Source of the DNA: DYFX01 sp964400625
GTDB lineage: Bacteria > Patescibacteriota > Patescibacteriia > SG8-24 > DYFX01
Assembly: GCA_964400625.1 (NCBI GenBank)
Contig: CAYNUS010000005.1
Coordinates: 18,158-82,157, forward strand
Direction of reading: 5' to 3'
Length of the DNA: 64,000 bases
The notes under the pieces were generated by a model. That model was not told the origin of the DNA. It made no database searches and saw nothing but the letters and a program-made list of their open reading frames with translations. Positions within the stretch are counted from its first letter, which is position 1. Every line of letters begins with the position of its first letter. The position numbers were made by a program, and so were the translations under genes. Of the stretch, positions 53,934 through 61,888 are shown piece after piece.

Positions 53934-55247
53934 ATGATTCCGCGGCTGAAAAACCTTATCCACGCCTGGTTGTTGCGCCTCCAGCGCGTGACCAGGACCG
54001 ACATGCTCTATGCCGCGAAGGGCGGTTTCTGGCTGTCGTCCGGATCGGTCGTCGGTACGCTGGCCTCCTTGGCCGTCGTCATCGCTTTCGCCAACCTCGC
54101 GCCCAAGGAGACCTACGGTTCATACAAGTATCTCATGGCGATCGCCGGCACGCTCGCAGGCTTCACGCTCACCGGGCTCGGCGAGGCGCTCATGGGTGCG
54201 GCCGCGCGCGGCAACGACGGCACGCTCCGCATGTTCGTCCGTCGCGCCTTCCTCTGGAACCTGGCGGTCGCGGCCGTCGCCGCCGCGGGGGCCCTCTGGT
54301 ACTTCTGGCACGGGAACGCCATGCTCGGCGGCGCGCTGGTGAGCATCGCGCTTTTCCTGCCGTTGACGCACAGCGCGGTCCTGTACGGCCCGTTCCTGTC
54401 CGGCAAGCGGCTGTTCCATGTTTCCGTGAAGTACAGCGTGGCGCGCGCGCTCATACCGGCCGTCGCGCTCATCGCTGCGCTCCAATTCTTCCCCGACCAT
54501 CCGGCCATCCTCGCCTCCGTCTTCCTGGGCGCGATGGCCGTGACGACGTATGCGGCCTACCGCCTCGTCCTGCGCACCCGAGCGAAGAACGGATCCGTCG
54601 AGCCCGGAGCCTTGCGCTACGGCACGCACGTGAGCCTCGTGAACGCGCTCGGGGCCTTCGCCGCGAACTTCGACAAGATCATCATCTTCCAGACGCTCGG
54701 CGCGGCTCCGACGGCGGTCTATGCGCTGGCCCAAGCGCTGCCGGACCAGATCGACGCCGCCGTCTCGAATCTCCGGACGCTCGCGATACCGAAGTTCGCG
54801 GCGCGGCCGCCGCAAGGATCCTTCAAGGCGCTCCTGCGCAAGACGGCCATCGTGGCCCTCGTGCTCGTCCTGGTCACCGCGGCGGCGGCGGGGATCGCCC
54901 CGTTCGCCTATGGCCTCCTGTTCCCCGCCTATCAGGACGCGGTGCCGTTCGCGATCGCGCTTCTCGCGGCGCAGATCCCGATCGGTGCCGCGCATCTGCC
55001 GATGGCGTTCCTGACCGCGCATCAGGACATCCGCAGCCGCTACGCCCTCGGACTCATCGGTCCGGCGGTCAACATCGCGCTGCTGCTGGCGCTCATCGCG
55101 CCGTTCGGGGTCTGGGGCGTCGTGGCCGCGAAGATCCTGAGCAAGTTCTTCGGCCTTTCCCTCGCCATCTTCTTCTCTTGGCGCCTCACCCGCGCATCCG
55201 CGTCGTCCATCACGCCTCCGGCAGCAGCGCCTCCAGCGTCGCCGTAA
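53934..55247 (+). CDS. polysaccharide flippase (second MOP-family transporter)
   Basis: A 437-residue multi-pass protein of about 12 segments. MLYAAKGGFWLSSGSVVGTL starts the first helix, and ANFDKIIIFQTLGAAPTAVY is the same family stretch as in the flippase at 18557. A C-terminal proline/alanine tail (TPPAAAPPASP) is unusual. It should export a lipid-linked glycan different from that of the first locus. Its 3' end overlaps the convergent gene by 38 bp. Confidence 0.85.
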   Translation: MIPRLKNLIHAWLLRLQRVTRTDMLYAAKGGFWLSSGSVVGTLASLAVVIAFANLAPKETYGSYKYLMAIAGTLAGFTLTGLGEALMGAAARGNDGTLRMFVRRAFLWNLAVAAVAAAGALWYFWHGNAMLGGALVSIALFLPLTHSAVLYGPFLSGKRLFHVSVKYSVARALIPAVALIAALQFFPDHPAILASVFLGAMAVTTYAAYRLVLRTRAKNGSVEPGALRYGTHVSLVNALGAFAANFDKIIIFQTLGAAPTAVYALAQALPDQIDAAVSNLRTLAIPKFAARPPQGSFKALLRKTAIVALVLVLVTAAAAGIAPFAYGLLFPAYQDAVPFAIALLAAQIPIGAAHLPMAFLTAHQDIRSRYALGLIGPAVNIALLLALIAPFGVWGVVAAKILSKFFGLSLAIFFSWRLTRASASSITPPAAAPPASP

Positions 55248-56655
55248 GATCGCCCGCCCCTCGCAGATAGGTTTCCGCGCGCGCATCCAGTTTCGGTCCG
55301 GCCGCGCGACAGGCGGAGATGAGCCGGTCGACCGCATCGGGTCCGGCGGCGTCGAACGCGTCCGCCAACCCGTTCACGATCATGCCCTCTCCCCCGCCAT
55401 GGGATGTCTTCAGGATGAAGACGGGTTTCCGCATCGCGACGGCTTCGTACAGATACGAGGTGAAGACGCCGACGACGGCATGGATGCCGCCCGCCGCGCG
55501 CGCCGGATCGTCGATCGCTTCGACGCGGGACGGATCGCTCCCGTCGAATCCGTAGGCGCGAAGCTGCCGCGCCTTGTCCCAGTCCGGACGCGTCTTCAGC
55601 CAGATCTTCGCGCGTCCGGTCGCGAGGATCGACGCGAGCGCGTCCGCGATCTCGCCGTGCGGCGCATCCGTCTCGAACGGCACGAGAAGGCCGATGCGTC
55701 CGCCTTCGTGCGGCGGCGCATAGGGCGCGGTTTCCGGTTCCGACTTGCTCCCCTTCGGGTCGCCGCCGACGACGATCTCTTCTTCCTTGAAATTCGTGCC
55801 GAGCCGCAGGAGCTCCCTCTTCCAGTACGGACTCCAGACGAACAGGCGGTCCGGCCGGATGTCGTTGCCCGGACCGGCATCCGCCTTCAACCAGCCTGCG
55901 TGATACTTCGTGAAATGCCCGTGCTGGAACGCGTACGACGGGATGCGGAGCGTCCTGGCGGCGGCGATGAGCTCGTGATAGTACCGCGTATCGTCGATCG
56001 CGAGGATCGCGCGGGGCCGGAGCCGTGCGAGGATGCGGACGTACCGACGGACGACGGAGGGCGCCGCGGCAGCCCTCAGCAAGGCGATCTCCGCCAGAGC
56101 GCGGACGAATGGGCGGTCGGCGGCGTCGAATCGATCGCACGGCAAGGCGGCCGCGATGCGGCGTTCGTCCGACCCGGACCGGGAGGAGGCGGCGAAGACG
56201 AGCGCCTCGTGATAGACGGCGCAGCGCTTTCGGATCCATGCGTTGCGGTAGAACGCCAGGCCCAACACCGTATGGAACGCATCGACATACGGGATGCCGC
56301 GATCTTCCAGGAAGCGGTACAGGCCTTCGATGCGGAAATCCTTGCCCGATCGCGCGTCGATCTTGTCGACGCCGAAGACGAGGACGTCGGCTTCGCGCGT
56401 CAACGTCGCGCAGGCCGTCAGCGCCCGCGCGACCATGGCCGAAAACGCCATCCGAAGGGTCTTCCGGCGCGCGGGCACCGACGGCGTTCCGGGCGGGCTC
56501 GCGCGATACGCGCGCCATGCGCGGAACAGCAAGGCTTGTTGCCATTGCAGGGCGTGATATTCGCCGTCGATCAATCGCGCCGAAAGGACGGGGTGTCCCG
56601 CGACCATGCGGTTGAACGTCTTCAGGTCTTGGAGGGCTCGCTCCGTGGCTTCCAT
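55210..56655 (-). CDS. putative surface-glycan transferase (GT-B-like, capsule type)
   Basis: A 481-residue soluble protein. The C-terminal half is Rossmann-like with LFVWSPYWKRELLRLG, IVVGGDPKGSK, GRIGLLVPFET and the donor-site-like GVFTSYLYEAVAMRKPVFIL. The latter resembles capsule-polysaccharide and CDP-glycerol-type transferases, in which E and S residues contact the donor phosphate. SYAFQHGHFTKYHAGW near 265 is another family-like stretch. The ATG at 56655 is 8 nt from an extended TATGAT -10. It lies between the second flippase and the ulosonate operon. The donor is not known; a CMP-ulosonate is one option. Confidence 0.6.
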   Translation of the reverse strand: MEATERALQDLKTFNRMVAGHPVLSARLIDGEYHALQWQQALLFRAWRAYRASPPGTPSVPARRKTLRMAFSAMVARALTACATLTREADVLVFGVDKIDARSGKDFRIEGLYRFLEDRGIPYVDAFHTVLGLAFYRNAWIRKRCAVYHEALVFAASSRSGSDERRIAAALPCDRFDAADRPFVRALAEIALLRAAAAPSVVRRYVRILARLRPRAILAIDDTRYYHELIAAARTLRIPSYAFQHGHFTKYHAGWLKADAGPGNDIRPDRLFVWSPYWKRELLRLGTNFKEEEIVVGGDPKGSKSEPETAPYAPPHEGGRIGLLVPFETDAPHGEIADALASILATGRAKIWLKTRPDWDKARQLRAYGFDGSDPSRVEAIDDPARAAGGIHAVVGVFTSYLYEAVAMRKPVFILKTSHGGGEGMIVNGLADAFDAAGPDAVDRLISACRAAGPKLDARAETYLRGAGDLTATLEALLPEA

Positions 56656-56663
56656 AGGCGCCA

Positions 56664-56672
56664 ATCATATCA
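56664..56672 (-). promoter_or_regulatory. extended -10 promoter, leaderless
   Basis: TGA-TATGAT on the minus strand, 8 nt from the ATG at 56655. Confidence 0.65.
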
Positions 56673-56702
56673 TGCGCCGTACCATGTCCCGCCAGCGTAT
56701 CG

Positions 56703-56725
56703 AAAAGGGGCCGCGATGCGGCCCC
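56703..56725 (-). terminator. terminator of the ulosonate operon
   Basis: GGGGCCGC, loop ATC, GCGGCCCC and TTTT on the minus strand, 12 bases past the KdsC-like stop. Confidence 0.8.
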
Positions 56726-56737
56726 GTCGGGGAACGT

Positions 56738-57400
56738 TCAGCCGAGCGTGCGTTCGCGCTCGACGATCTTCTGCCAGAGGCCCTTGGATGAGAGCACGAA
56801 CTCGATCGCCTCGCGGACGGCGCCGTCGCCGCCCTTCCGGCCGGTCACCAGCATCGCCTCCTTGAGGACCTCCGCGGCCGCATCGGCCGGCGCGGCCGAG
56901 AAGCCGGCGCGGCGGATGAGGGCGAGGTCCTGGACGTCGTTGCCCATGAAGAACAGCTCGTCCCAGCCGATGCCGAGCGCCGCGAGGATACCCTCGACTT
57001 CGGCGACCTTGTCGGCGATGCCGTACCGAAGGTCGACGCCGAGATCCTTGGCGCGCTGGCGCACGGCCGGAGAGCTCCGGCCCGTCATGAAGACGACGGG
57101 GATGTCATGACGCTTGCACTCCTTCACGGCGATGCCGTCGCGCGTGTAGAAGCGGTAGCCCTCGATGCGTCCGTCGTCGGCGCTGGCGAGATAATGCATC
57201 TCGTCCAGCGCGCCGTCGGCGTCGCACGGAGCGAGGCGACGGACCGTGCCGGCGACGTGCAGCCCGAAGGGCAGCCCGGCCCCGCCTTCCGGACGGCCGA
57301 AGATGGTGACGTGGTCGGACGTATGCACGCCGTCCACGTCGGTCACGACGAGGCGCACGCCGCGCGCGGCCTCTTCCAGGATCGTCTTCGGATCTTTCAT
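56738..57400 (-). CDS. KdsC-like HAD phosphatase
   Basis: A 220-residue HAD phosphatase of the KdsC/CMP-sugar-linked group. RLVVTDVDGVHTSD (Asp21, Asp23) is motif I, FYTRDGIAVKECKRHDIPVV is the hallmark KdsC stretch, VFMTGRSSPAVRQRAKDLGV is motif II, and FFMGNDVQDLALIRRAG is motif IV. KdsC is usually 170-190 residues; an insert of about 30 between motif I and FYTRDG is seen. It dephosphorylates a 3-deoxy-ulosonate phosphate. It overlaps the KdsB-like gene by ATGA and is the last gene before a terminator. Confidence 0.85.
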   Translation of the reverse strand: MKDPKTILEEAARGVRLVVTDVDGVHTSDHVTIFGRPEGGAGLPFGLHVAGTVRRLAPCDADGALDEMHYLASADDGRIEGYRFYTRDGIAVKECKRHDIPVVFMTGRSSPAVRQRAKDLGVDLRYGIADKVAEVEGILAALGIGWDELFFMGNDVQDLALIRRAGFSAAPADAAAEVLKEAMLVTGRKGGDGAVREAIEFVLSSKGLWQKIVERERTLG

Positions 57401-58173
57401 GCTGTTTCTCCTCCTTCAGCGGGACGTTTCTGCATCATCGCGCGCACCTGCTCCAACTCGTCCGGCGTATTCACGCCGAGGTTGCGGAACTTCCCTTTCA
57501 CCATCCGCATCCGGTAGCCATGCTCCAGGATGCGCATCTGCTCGACGCCTTCCATGCGTTCGATCGGCGTCTGCGGAAGCGTGAGGAAGGTCCTGATGAA
57601 CTCCCTGCGCATCGCCATTACCCCGATGACGTGATAGTCGGAATACGACGCGTCCTTGTTGTGGCGGTACGGGACGGCGGCGCGCGTGAAGCTCAGGGCG
57701 TACCCCTGGAGATCGGTCAGCACCTGCACGATGCTGGGCGCGTCGCGCATCGCGTGATCCTCGATGAGATCGGCGACGCCGGCCACCTGGAGCTTCTCGT
57801 CCTCGAGCATCATGGCGACGCAGAGGTCGATGGCTTCCGGCGGATACAACGGCTCGTCGCCCCAGATATTCACCACGATTTCAGGCGAAAAGTCAAGGAA
57901 GCGTTCCACCGCATAGGCGACGCGGTCGGTACCGGTCGGAAGTTCCGGAGGCGTCATCATCACCGGCACGCCCAACGGGCGGACGATCTCGGCGATGCGC
58001 TCCGAATCCGTGGCGACCAGGAGGCCGTCGAGCGATTTCGCCTTCAACGTGCGCTCCACCGTCCAACGGATGAGCGGCTTGCCGGCGATGTCCTTCAGCA
58101 TCTTCTCGGCGATGCGCGACGAGCCGAGGCGCGCCGGGATGACGCCCAGCACTTTCTTGCGGTCTGCAGGCAT
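57397..58173 (-). CDS. CMP-3-deoxy-ulosonate cytidylyltransferase (KdsB-like)
   Basis: A 258-residue cytidylyltransferase. VLGVIPARLGSSRIAEKML is the CTP loop, LLVATDSERIAEIVRPLGV and LPTGTDRVAYAVE are canonical KdsB stretches, and VNIWGDEPLYPPEAID is the metal site (the family has VQGDEP; here WGDEP). YALSFTRAAVPYRH positions the sugar. It activates a 3-deoxy-ulosonic acid as its CMP derivative. It lies 10 bases after the DAHP-synthase-type gene and overlaps the KdsC-like phosphatase, so the three form an operon. Confidence 0.9.
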   Translation of the reverse strand: MPADRKKVLGVIPARLGSSRIAEKMLKDIAGKPLIRWTVERTLKAKSLDGLLVATDSERIAEIVRPLGVPVMMTPPELPTGTDRVAYAVERFLDFSPEIVVNIWGDEPLYPPEAIDLCVAMMLEDEKLQVAGVADLIEDHAMRDAPSIVQVLTDLQGYALSFTRAAVPYRHNKDASYSDYHVIGVMAMRREFIRTFLTLPQTPIERMEGVEQMRILEHGYRMRMVKGKFRNLGVNTPDELEQVRAMMQKRPAEGGETA

Positions 58174-58183
58174 GTGGAGGGGT

Positions 58184-59014
58184 TCAGGCTTCGCGTCCGA
58201 CGGCCGCCGCCACGCGACGGACGTCGTCCATCATCGCTCCGAAGACGTCCGGGAGGAGCGCTTGCGCGCCGTCGCAGAGCGCGTGGCCGGGATCATGATG
58301 CACTTCGACGATGAGTCCGTCGGCGCCGGCGGCGACGGCGGCGCGCGCGAGGGACGGGATGATGTCGGGCCGACCCGCGGCATGGCTCGGATCGACGATG
58401 ATCGGCAGGTGCGTCTCGCGCTTCAGGACCGGGATGGCGGAGATGTCGAGCGTCGCGCGGGTCGACTTCTCGAACGTGCTGATGCCGCGCTCGCAGAGGA
58501 TGACGTCCGCGTTGCCGCCGTGCAGGACGTATTCGGCGGCCTGAAGGAGCTCGGTCACGGAAGAACCCATGCCGCGCTTGAGCAGCACCGGCTTGCGGAG
58601 CAGGCCGAGCTCCTTGAGCAGGGTGAAGTTCTGCATGTTGCGCGCGCCGACCTGCAGGACGTCGACGTCATGCTTCAGGAAATGCGGGATCGCGCGCGCG
58701 TCCATGATCTCGGTGACGATCGGCAGACCGGTCTTCTCGCGCACGCGCGCCAGGATCTCAAGCCCCTTCTCCTCGAGGCCCTGGAAGCTGTACGGGGAGC
58801 TGCGCGGCTTGTAGGCCCCGCCGCGCAGCGCCGTGGCGCCGGCGGCCTTCACGCGTTCGGCGACGGTCAAGACCTGCTCCTCCGTCTCGACGGCGCACGG
58901 TCCGGCGATGACGACGAGCTTCTCCGCGCCGAAGACGACGTCGCGCACGGTGACTTTCGTGTCCTGTCTGGAGGCGTCGCGCGCTGCGAGCGGATATGGT
59001 GATAACTTCATCAT
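58184..59014 (-). CDS. DAHP synthase-type 3-deoxy-ulosonate-phosphate synthase
   Basis: A 276-residue TIM-barrel enzyme. VIAGPCAVETEEQ, LRGGAYKPRSSPYSFQGL, QVGARNMQNFTLLKELG, LLKRGMGSS, ILCERGISTFEKSTRATLD and IIVDPSHAAGRPD match the AroA-I-beta DAHP synthase subfamily (B. subtilis type), not KdsA, whose corresponding stretches differ. There is no chorismate-mutase domain. It would join phosphoenolpyruvate to erythrose 4-phosphate (or arabinose 5-phosphate). Neighbouring KdsB- and KdsC-like genes point to a surface ulosonate rather than aromatic amino acids. Adjacent ATGs at 59014 and 59011 are both possible starts. A TTGCCA-17-TAAGCT promoter precedes it. Confidence 0.87.
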   Translation of the reverse strand: MMKLSPYPLAARDASRQDTKVTVRDVVFGAEKLVVIAGPCAVETEEQVLTVAERVKAAGATALRGGAYKPRSSPYSFQGLEEKGLEILARVREKTGLPIVTEIMDARAIPHFLKHDVDVLQVGARNMQNFTLLKELGLLRKPVLLKRGMGSSVTELLQAAEYVLHGGNADVILCERGISTFEKSTRATLDISAIPVLKRETHLPIIVDPSHAAGRPDIIPSLARAAVAAGADGLIVEVHHDPGHALCDGAQALLPDVFGAMMDDVRRVAAAVGREA

Positions 59015-59067
59015 CTTGTCCGTTTCGAGACCGATAGGCCATGGATGCCTATCGTGTGAATGTTGAA

Positions 59068-59096
59068 AGCTTAGTCCTCCTTATTGATGTTGGCAA
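59068..59096 (-). promoter_or_regulatory. promoter of the ulosonate operon
   Basis: TTGCCA (59091-59096), a 17-bp spacer and TAAGCT (59068-59073) on the minus strand. A leader of about 50 nt holds the inverted repeat GATAGGC/GCCTATC. Confidence 0.72.
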
Positions 59097-59140
59097 CCGG
59101 TCATGCGTACCGGAGTCTTGACCTGCGGAGATATTACGGT

Positions 59141-60178
59141 TCAGAAGAAACGCTTGAAGACGCCGATGGCGCCCTGTTTCCACGGGACGCGGTGCGTGAC
59201 GCCGGAGGCCTCGGCGAACTCGTCCTTGTGCGCGAGATACCATTCGTAGTTGCGCACGAGCGCTTGGGCGTTCGAGTATTTCGGACGCCAGCCGAGGACG
59301 CGTTCGGCCTTCTCGATCGAGACGAAACTGTCCTTGGCGGCCGTCTCGTAGACCCACTTGTAGATCGGCGAGAGGCGGAAGAACTCGAGGACGCGCAAGC
59401 CCCAGATGACCGGTCCGGCCGGGAAGCCGATGACGCGCTTGCCGAAGCCCGCGCGGTCGAGCACGGCCTGATAGTCCTCGCGCATCGTCAGGAATTCTTT
59501 CGCGCCGACATTGAACGTGTCGTTCACCGCAGCGGCGTCTTCCTTGGTGGCGCAGAGCCAGACCGCTTCGCAAAGGTCCTCAACGTCGAGAAGCTGGTAG
59601 CGGTTCTTACCGTCGCCGATCATCGGGAAGCCGCGGCCGTCGCTGGCCCAGTCGTAGAGGATGGCGAAGACGCCGAGGCGCTCCGGACCGACGAACGACT
59701 TCGGGCGGATGATGGAGACGCACATCCCCTTCTTGCGGTATTCCTCGCAGATCTTTTCCGCTTCCACCTTGGCGATGCCGTACGGACCGACGCCGTTCAC
59801 CTTGTCGTCTTCCTTCAACGGATGATGGTCGGGCACGCCATAGACCGCCGTCGAAGAGATATGGATGAAGCGTTTCGCGCCGGCCTTGCGCGCGGCTTCG
59901 AGCGCGTTCCTCGTACCGTCGATGTCGGTCGTGCGGATTTCCTCGTCGGTGTAGAGCGGAAGCGCGGCGGCGGCGTGGATGACGATGTCGGCCCCTTCGC
60001 AGGCCTTCTCGAGCGCGGCGGCGTCGCGGATGTCGCCGACGATGGCGCGAACGCGGTCCTTTTCGGGATAATCGAACGGCAGGCGGTCGAACGAGACGAC
60101 GTCCTGTCCGCGCGCGAGGAGCTGGCGGATCTGGTTGATGCCGTAGAAGCCGGAGCCGCCGGTGACGAGGAAGCGCAT
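59141..60178 (-). CDS. NAD-dependent epimerase/dehydratase (extended SDR)
   Basis: A 345-residue extended SDR. FLVTGGSGFYGINQIRQLLA is the NAD motif, VIHAAAALPLY follows, and the catalytic site is HISSTAVYG with YGIAKVEAEK (Ser, Tyr, Lys). The C-terminal half (RYQLLDVEDLCEAVWLCAT) binds the nucleotide or lipid sugar. It starts 4 bases after the HAD-UbiA gene. Its partners suggest that it modifies a sugar for the polyprenyl-phosphate pathway; nucleotide-sugar epimerase is the conservative name. Confidence 0.85.
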   Translation of the reverse strand: MRFLVTGGSGFYGINQIRQLLARGQDVVSFDRLPFDYPEKDRVRAIVGDIRDAAALEKACEGADIVIHAAAALPLYTDEEIRTTDIDGTRNALEAARKAGAKRFIHISSTAVYGVPDHHPLKEDDKVNGVGPYGIAKVEAEKICEEYRKKGMCVSIIRPKSFVGPERLGVFAILYDWASDGRGFPMIGDGKNRYQLLDVEDLCEAVWLCATKEDAAAVNDTFNVGAKEFLTMREDYQAVLDRAGFGKRVIGFPAGPVIWGLRVLEFFRLSPIYKWVYETAAKDSFVSIEKAERVLGWRPKYSNAQALVRNYEWYLAHKDEFAEASGVTHRVPWKQGAIGVFKRFF

Positions 60179-60182
60179 AAGG

Positions 60183-61430
60183 TCAGGGATAGAAGATGAC
60201 GGCCATGAACAGGGCCCAGGAGACCGACGCCGCGAGCAGCCAGCGGTCCGCCAGCACGAGGCGCTCGGGGAACTCGGCCTGCGCGCCTCCGTACAGCAGC
60301 TGCAGGTAGCGCATCGCGCCGAAGACGGCGAAGAGGGTCGAATAGACGGCGTACGGGCGGGCGGTGCCGAGGACGGTGTAGAGCGCGTATGTCACGAGCA
60401 TCAGGGTGGCGCTCATGAGCACCAGGCCGTTCAGGAACGGTTCGGGATAGGCCTTGAGCACCTCGCGGCTCCGCTCGGCGGCGCGCTCGGCGTAGCGCTT
60501 CGACGCGACCATGAAGAGCGCCATGAAGAGGACGGTCAGCGTAAGCCAGGGCGAGAGCGCGGCGCCCACGGCCTCGCCGCCGGCGTGCACCCGCAGGAGG
60601 TAGAAGCCGCCGAAGGCCATCATCTCGACGACCGGCACGCGCTTGAGCCACAGGCTGTAGGCGGCCGTGAGGACGACGTACGCGGCGACGGCAGGAAGGA
60701 TGTCCGGCAGCGCGCGGACGAACGCGTGCGCGGCGGCCAGGAGGACGCCGACGGTGACGAGCGCGGCGGCGGCGGAGATTTCGCCCGACGCGACGGGCCG
60801 CAGGCGCTTGGCAGGATGCCGGCGGTCCCCGGCGACGTCGATGACGTCGTTGAGCGCGTAGCCGGCGCTCGCGACGCAGCAGAAGGCGGCGAAGGCGACG
60901 ATCGCCTTGAGGCGCGGCGCGGGTTCGTCCGCGGCGCCGACGAAGAAGAGCGGCGCGAAGACCAGCAGGTTCTTGACGTAATGCTGGGGACGGAGCAGGC
61001 GGACGAACGAGACGGCGGCGTCGAGCGCGTACAGCGCCCTGTCGAGGAGCGGGTCGTCGGGCCGCGTGACGCGCTTCGGCTTGATGAAGCGCGCGCCGAT
61101 CAGCTTCGCGAACGCGCCGTCGGTCGTCCAACGGTCGCCGATCACGACGTACGGCGCCGGCAGGGCCTTCACGATCGCGCGCAGGCGCGGGTCCGGCTTC
61201 CGGTACGGCGCCGAGAGGACCTCGATGCCCAGGGAGCGCGCCAGCCGTTCCTTGCGGCCTGGGGCCCGCTTGTTGGAGACGATGAGGACGCGGTTCCCCG
61301 CTTCGCGCAGGGCCGTCACGGCCTCGCGCGCGTCGGCGTCCACCTCCTCGCGTCCGGCCGCGACGACGGTGCCGTCGAGATCGAGGAGGACGGTCGCGCC
61401 GCGCACGTCGGCGACGTCCGCGATCCTCAT
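60183..61430 (-). CDS. HAD phosphatase fused to UbiA-type polyprenyl phosphoribosyltransferase
   Basis: A 415-residue fusion. Residues 1-115 are a HAD phosphatase (VLLDLDGTVV with Asp17/Asp19; VLIVSNKRAPGR; VVIGDRWTTDGAFAK). Residues 130-415 are a UbiA-family integral prenyltransferase with RPQHYVKNLLVFAP, the metal motif ALNDVIDVAGDRRHPAKR and RPVASG, which is most like decaprenyl-phosphate 5-phosphoribosyltransferase. The product would be polyprenyl-phosphoryl-5-phosphoribose, and the HAD part could remove the 5-phosphate. ATGA overlap with the upstream SMR gene and a 4-base gap to the SDR gene define the operon. Confidence 0.85.
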   Translation of the reverse strand: MRIADVADVRGATVLLDLDGTVVAAGREEVDADAREAVTALREAGNRVLIVSNKRAPGRKERLARSLGIEVLSAPYRKPDPRLRAIVKALPAPYVVIGDRWTTDGAFAKLIGARFIKPKRVTRPDDPLLDRALYALDAAVSFVRLLRPQHYVKNLLVFAPLFFVGAADEPAPRLKAIVAFAAFCCVASAGYALNDVIDVAGDRRHPAKRLRPVASGEISAAAALVTVGVLLAAAHAFVRALPDILPAVAAYVVLTAAYSLWLKRVPVVEMMAFGGFYLLRVHAGGEAVGAALSPWLTLTVLFMALFMVASKRYAERAAERSREVLKAYPEPFLNGLVLMSATLMLVTYALYTVLGTARPYAVYSTLFAVFGAMRYLQLLYGGAQAEFPERLVLADRWLLAASVSWALFMAVIFYP

Positions 61431-61792
61431 ACGACGGCCTTCTTCGCGAGCACCAGCGCCACGCCGGCGACGATGAGCAGGTAGCCGACGAGCTGCATGG
61501 GCGCGACCGACTCGCGGAGCATGAGCGCACTGGCGCCGTTCACGAGCACGAAGGTGCCCGCGACCATGATGGGATAGGCGACCGAAAGCGGCAGCGAACG
61601 CAGCGCGGCGAAATACAGCAGGACGTTGGCGGCGAAGACGAGGAGCGCGACGATGAGGAGGCCGTTCTTGGCCGCGAGCGCGAAGACGCCGCCTTCGAGC
61701 GACCAGGAGACCCCCTTCGCGGAGGCCATCTTGAGGAGCACGTTGGCGAGCGCGTTCACGGCGACCGCCGCGAGCAGGAGGGCGTACGGCAT
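61427..61792 (-). CDS. SMR/EamA-like small transporter
   Basis: A 121-residue protein with four membrane helices: PYALLLAAVAVNALANVLLKMA at the start, the AALRSLPLSVAYPIMVAGTFVLVN stretch (location about 70-93) and LVGYLLIVAGVALVLA at the end. This is the pattern of SMR/ArnE-like undecaprenyl-phosphate-sugar flippases rather than classical EmrE (no membrane Glu14 equivalent is evident). It is the first gene of the SMR, HAD-UbiA, SDR operon and may flip the lipid-linked pentose. The ATG at 61792 is 8 nt from a TGG-CATACT -10. Confidence 0.78.
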   Translation of the reverse strand: MPYALLLAAVAVNALANVLLKMASAKGVSWSLEGGVFALAAKNGLLIVALLVFAANVLLYFAALRSLPLSVAYPIMVAGTFVLVNGASALMLRESVAPMQLVGYLLIVAGVALVLAKKAVV

Positions 61793-61800
61793 ACCCGGGC

Positions 61801-61809
61801 AGTATGCCA
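61801..61809 (-). promoter_or_regulatory. extended -10 of the SMR operon, leaderless
   Basis: TGG-CATACT on the minus strand, 8 nt from the ATG at 61792. Confidence 0.6.
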
Positions 61810-61847
61810 CGCCCCGAAGGACCGAGGAAGGCTGCCGACGCCTTCCG

Positions 61848-61884
61848 AAAAAAAACGGAACGACGGCCTTCCGGCCGCCGTTTT
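61848..61884 (-). terminator. secA terminator
   Basis: AACGGCGGCC, a 4-nt loop and GGCCGTCGTT (one G-U pair), then CCG and eight T on the minus strand, a few bases past the secA stop. Confidence 0.88.
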
Positions 61885-61888
61885 CGTC

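Noticed and set aside
58184..59014. Naming the synthase KdsA because of its KdsB/KdsC-like neighbours
   Set aside because: Sequence motifs are those of DAHP synthase (AroA-I-beta). The neighbour evidence is kept as a finding rather than used for the name.
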